Notes under the pieces: model-generated
The model's database searches: none
The model's input: the letters and a program-made list of their open reading frames with translations, nothing else
Told to the model about the DNA's origin: nothing
Program-made: the position numbers and the translations under genes
Assembly: GCA_902826505.1 (NCBI GenBank)
Contig: CADEFG010000148.1
Location: forward strand, 1 to 8,212
DNA length: 8,212 nucleotides
Source of the DNA: an uncultured Acidobacteriota bacterium
GTDB taxonomy: Bacteria; Acidobacteriota; Blastocatellia; Pyrinomonadales; Pyrinomonadaceae
Direction of reading: 5' to 3'
In this document: in pieces, positions 5,968 through 8,212 of the stretch
Position numbering within the stretch: the stretch's first letter is position 1
How the letters are laid out: each line of letters begins with the position of its first letter

Positions 5968-7059
5968 TTATAAAAATAAAGAGTTTAGAACGGCGGCGAG
6001 CTTTTCGGTTTGCTGCGCGACCGTATAATTTTCGGCGGCAAATTTTCTGCCGTTTTCGCCGATCGTGCGGCGCAGCTCACTTGAACGAAGAAGTTTTGAC
6101 AAAGCCTCGAACCATTCGTTTTCGCCCGTCGCGGTCAAATGCGTGACGCCGTCAATTCCGAGCTCGGCGCAAACCCCGATCGGCGTCACGACAAACGGAA
6201 CGCCGACCGCCATATACTGAATCGCCTTGAAACCCGATTTGCCGAGAATCCATTCTTCGGAAGCCGAAGCCGAGGTCGTGATCGGATAAAGCCCGATGTC
6301 GAGCGATTGAAAATCGGCGGTTTCTCTAGCGAGATCCCAAGCCAGATTTTCGATATTGACACCGTCGAGCGTGATGTTTTCCGTTCCGGCACCGACGATC
6401 TTGAGGACGAAACGATGTTTTTGCGCGAGCTTTTGCAAAACCGGAAAGATCGACTGCAAAAGCGGAAAGGTCGAATGCGTTCCGATCCAGCCGAGTACCG
6501 GAATTTCATTGTCTTTAGCGACCGGAACAAAGATGCCGGTATCGACCACGGTCGGAACGATCTCGGTTTTCGTGCCTTTTTTTTCGACGTATTCGGCGAT
6601 AAAACGATTTCCGCAAATGACCGTGTCCGCACGTTTTATCAGATTATCGGTTTTGCCGAAAAACTTGAAAAAACTTCCAAGGCTGCCGTAAGTCGGACTT
6701 TTATAAGCGATATAGGTCGCGTCGTCCAAATCGAGGATCAACGGAATTTTGCCGACTTTCTGAAAAATCCATTCAAAAACGGCGGGACCGAAGATCATCG
6801 CTTCGCGCTGAACGAGCAGCGCATCGTATCGACGAATTTTCGCGATTTCCGAAACGCGGCGGGAAATCGGTTTGATTAACCCGAAAACCTTTTGCAACAA
6901 CGATTTATTTTGATATAAAAGCGCGAACTGGCGACTGTCGAGAAACGGACTGATGTCGAGATCGATGCCTTTTTCCGCCAACGGCTCGACAAATTGCGAC
7001 AGACGATAGCGCGTTGCCGCCGCTTCGACCGGATATGAACATAAACCCAACACACGCAT
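5968..7059 (-). CDS. GT4-like (GT-B fold) glycosyltransferase
   Basis: A complete 363-residue cytoplasmic glycosyltransferase. The N-terminal half begins MRVLGLCSYPVEAAATRYRL, an opening seen in GT4-like enzymes that act on lipid-linked acceptors. It includes VQREAMIFGP at 83-92 and LILDLDDATY at 107-116. The linker to the second Rossmann domain carries VPTVVDT (168-174), followed by LGWIGTHST (189-197), which starts the donor-binding domain. The C-terminal half has ISF-type spacing to GLYPI (256-260), and then GKSGFKAIQYMAVGVPFVVTPIG at 273-295. This is the nucleotide-sugar-binding region of the glycosyl transferases group 1 family, although the usual E-x7-E pair is altered, with Lys278/Gln281 near the expected place. 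Its ATG is 2 bp after the stop of the upstream glycosyltransferase (TAACGATG), so the two are probably co-translated and consecutive in chain assembly. Donor and linkage cannot be deduced. Confidence 0.9.
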   Translation of the reverse strand: MRVLGLCSYPVEAAATRYRLSQFVEPLAEKGIDLDISPFLDSRQFALLYQNKSLLQKVFGLIKPISRRVSEIAKIRRYDALLVQREAMIFGPAVFEWIFQKVGKIPLILDLDDATYIAYKSPTYGSLGSFFKFFGKTDNLIKRADTVICGNRFIAEYVEKKGTKTEIVPTVVDTGIFVPVAKDNEIPVLGWIGTHSTFPLLQSIFPVLQKLAQKHRFVLKIVGAGTENITLDGVNIENLAWDLARETADFQSLDIGLYPITTSASASEEWILGKSGFKAIQYMAVGVPFVVTPIGVCAELGIDGVTHLTATGENEWFEALSKLLRSSELRRTIGENGRKFAAENYTVAQQTEKLAAVLNSLFL

Positions 7060-7061
7060 CG

Positions 7062-8204
7062 TTAATTTTTTCCCAGAAGTCTTCGATAGATCCGCCGGTA
7101 ACGTTCGCCGCCGACGCTTTTTAAATCAAATCTTTTTTGGGCGCTGGCGCGACATCTTTCGGACACAGCCGCTTTATCTTCGAGAAGCTTATCCAAACTT
7201 GCCAATGCCGATTGATAACTTTCCGCGCTGAATTCCTTGATGACGACGCCGGTTTCATCCGCTTCGGTCAGTTCGGTCGTGTCGCCGACGCCGCCGTTGA
7301 CGACGATCGGCAAACCGCAAGCCAGATATTCGGCGTTTTTGGTCGGCGACGAAGCCTGTTTTGAATAACACGGCTTGATAAACGAAATCGCCGTATCGGC
7401 GGCGCTCAGATAACGCGGAATTTCTCCGGGCGCAACCCGCGTAATCAAAAAATCTTTTTCCGAAAAGCCGCGTTCGCGCAAAAGCGGTTCGATCATTTCG
7501 GGTTTGCTTTGCGTTAAGACAAGCGCGAAGGCATTTTCCTTTTTTCTTTTCAGTTCGCCGTAAAAATCCGCCGTTTCAGCCGTCAAATACCAGCCACCGA
7601 ACGAACCGACATAAACGGCGACAAAACGATCTTCGACCTTCAATTGACGGCGCATTTCAAGCCGCGAATTTTCGTTCGCCGTTTCAAATCGCTCCAAATT
7701 GACGCAGCACGGGATCACTTCGACCGGTCGCCGCGCCGCGTCAAAACCCGTTTCAAGGCTTTCGGGAAACAGAATTTCACGCGCTTTTTCAGTCAAAACG
7801 ACAAACCCGTCAGATTCCTTGAAAAGCCATTTTTCCACGCGTTTGACGGATTTATAAAGCCCGCCGTCTTTTTTCCAGATTCCGGCGTCGGTGTATTCTT
7901 CGGGAAAAAATCCGCGAATATCGAAAAGCAGTTTCGGCTTTTGGCGGGAAAACTTTTTGGCGAGCGCGCCCATCAGCGCGGGCGTGTGAACGCGGGCGTG
8001 AAGCACGTCGATCTTTTCCTTTCGCATTTTGCGCCAGACAAAAAACGCGCCGCCCAGCACATCGTAAAGCGTCGCGGGCGCCGAAGGTCTTTTGTGATAC
8101 GTCAAAAAATTCCACTCGATGCCTTCGGCGGCAAGTTTTTGGCGTTCGGTTTCAGTATGCCATCTGTTGCACTGTCCGTTCCGATGCTTCTCTCTCGCGC
8201 GCAT
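7062..8204 (-). CDS. GT4-like (GT-B fold) glycosyltransferase, 5' end probably incomplete
   Basis: At least 380 residues of a group 1 glycosyltransferase. The first ATG in the window is at 8204, but the frame remains open to the right edge and the first beta-alpha unit normally present in the family is missing. The true start is therefore probably outside the window. Visible acceptor-domain features are the YHKRPSAPATLYDVL stretch (36-50), DVLHARVHTPALMGA (66-80), FDIRGFFPEEYTDAG (94-108) and GFVVLTEKA (133-141). The donor domain begins at AVYVGSFGGWY (196-206). It has SSPTKNAEYLACGLPIVVN (285-303), with Glu292 in the position of the second Glu of the E-x7-E donor motif, then GGVGDT (304-309). 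The first about 20 residues in this reading (Arg, His, Cys, Trp-rich) look unlike the rest and may reflect a frame error near the edge. It is followed after 2 bp by the second glycosyltransferase, and the two are likely one operon. Confidence 0.85.
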   Translation of the reverse strand: MRAREKHRNGQCNRWHTETERQKLAAEGIEWNFLTYHKRPSAPATLYDVLGGAFFVWRKMRKEKIDVLHARVHTPALMGALAKKFSRQKPKLLFDIRGFFPEEYTDAGIWKKDGGLYKSVKRVEKWLFKESDGFVVLTEKAREILFPESLETGFDAARRPVEVIPCCVNLERFETANENSRLEMRRQLKVEDRFVAVYVGSFGGWYLTAETADFYGELKRKKENAFALVLTQSKPEMIEPLLRERGFSEKDFLITRVAPGEIPRYLSAADTAISFIKPCYSKQASSPTKNAEYLACGLPIVVNGGVGDTTELTEADETGVVIKEFSAESYQSALASLDKLLEDKAAVSERCRASAQKRFDLKSVGGERYRRIYRRLLGKN

Positions 8205-8212
8205 CGAACTAC

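Noticed and set aside
6139..6879. 246-codon plus-strand open frame opposite a glycosyltransferase
   Set aside because: It is exactly antisense to a strongly supported gene, is Arg/Asp/Phe-rich without family motifs, and fits a codon-bias shadow.

Overview
The window holds part of a bacterial cluster for a cell-surface glycan (exopolysaccharide, capsule or O-antigen type), with every credible gene on the minus strand. Transcription therefore runs from the right edge to the left edge. The host cannot be fixed from sequence alone. Coding GC is moderate, roughly 43-55% by hand count. The gene mix (two GT4-like glycosyltransferases, a secreted beta-helix protein, a left-handed beta-helix acyltransferase, a polytopic membrane protein, AsnB and an ATP-grasp protein) resembles exosortase-type or EPS clusters of Gram-negative soil and water bacteria. 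Acidobacteriota (Blastocatellia/Pyrinomonadales-like) is a guess from general style, not a demonstrated assignment.

Layout in transcription order. (1) 8212-5968: two GT-B fold glycosyltransferases separated by 2 bp; the first is open to the right edge and probably lacks its N-terminus. (2) 5967-5762: a 206-bp gap with two near-identical ATTTGC(A/G)AAT dyads 27 bp apart that flank a weak promoter-like match. (3) 5761-4700: a secreted pectate-lyase-3-like beta-helix protein with its own good Shine-Dalgarno. (4) 4699-4168: a 532-bp AT-rich gap with a perfect 20-bp stem terminator followed by a plausible sigma70-type promoter. It divides the cluster into two transcription units. (5) 4167-1: a tight unit of acyltransferase, membrane GT-C/polymerase-like protein, AsnB-type amidotransferase and the start of an ATP-grasp protein. 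The junctions are 3 bp apart, overlapping by 1 bp (TAATG), and 6 bp apart.

A working model (inference): the GT4 enzymes extend a lipid-linked glycan in the cytoplasm, the acyltransferase decorates it, and AsnB with the ATP-grasp protein form amide or similar bonds on a sugar acid or an attached amino acid. The polytopic protein would act on lipid-linked sugars at the membrane, and the secreted beta-helix protein would bind, cut or epimerise the exported polymer. No mobile element, tRNA, rRNA or CRISPR was seen. The most unusual points are the adjacent AsnB/ATP-grasp pair, a base-composition change inside asnB near 1000-1200, and the architecture of the two intergenic regions. I do not see clear evidence of a wholly new system; this is a recognisable type of locus with an individual gene combination.
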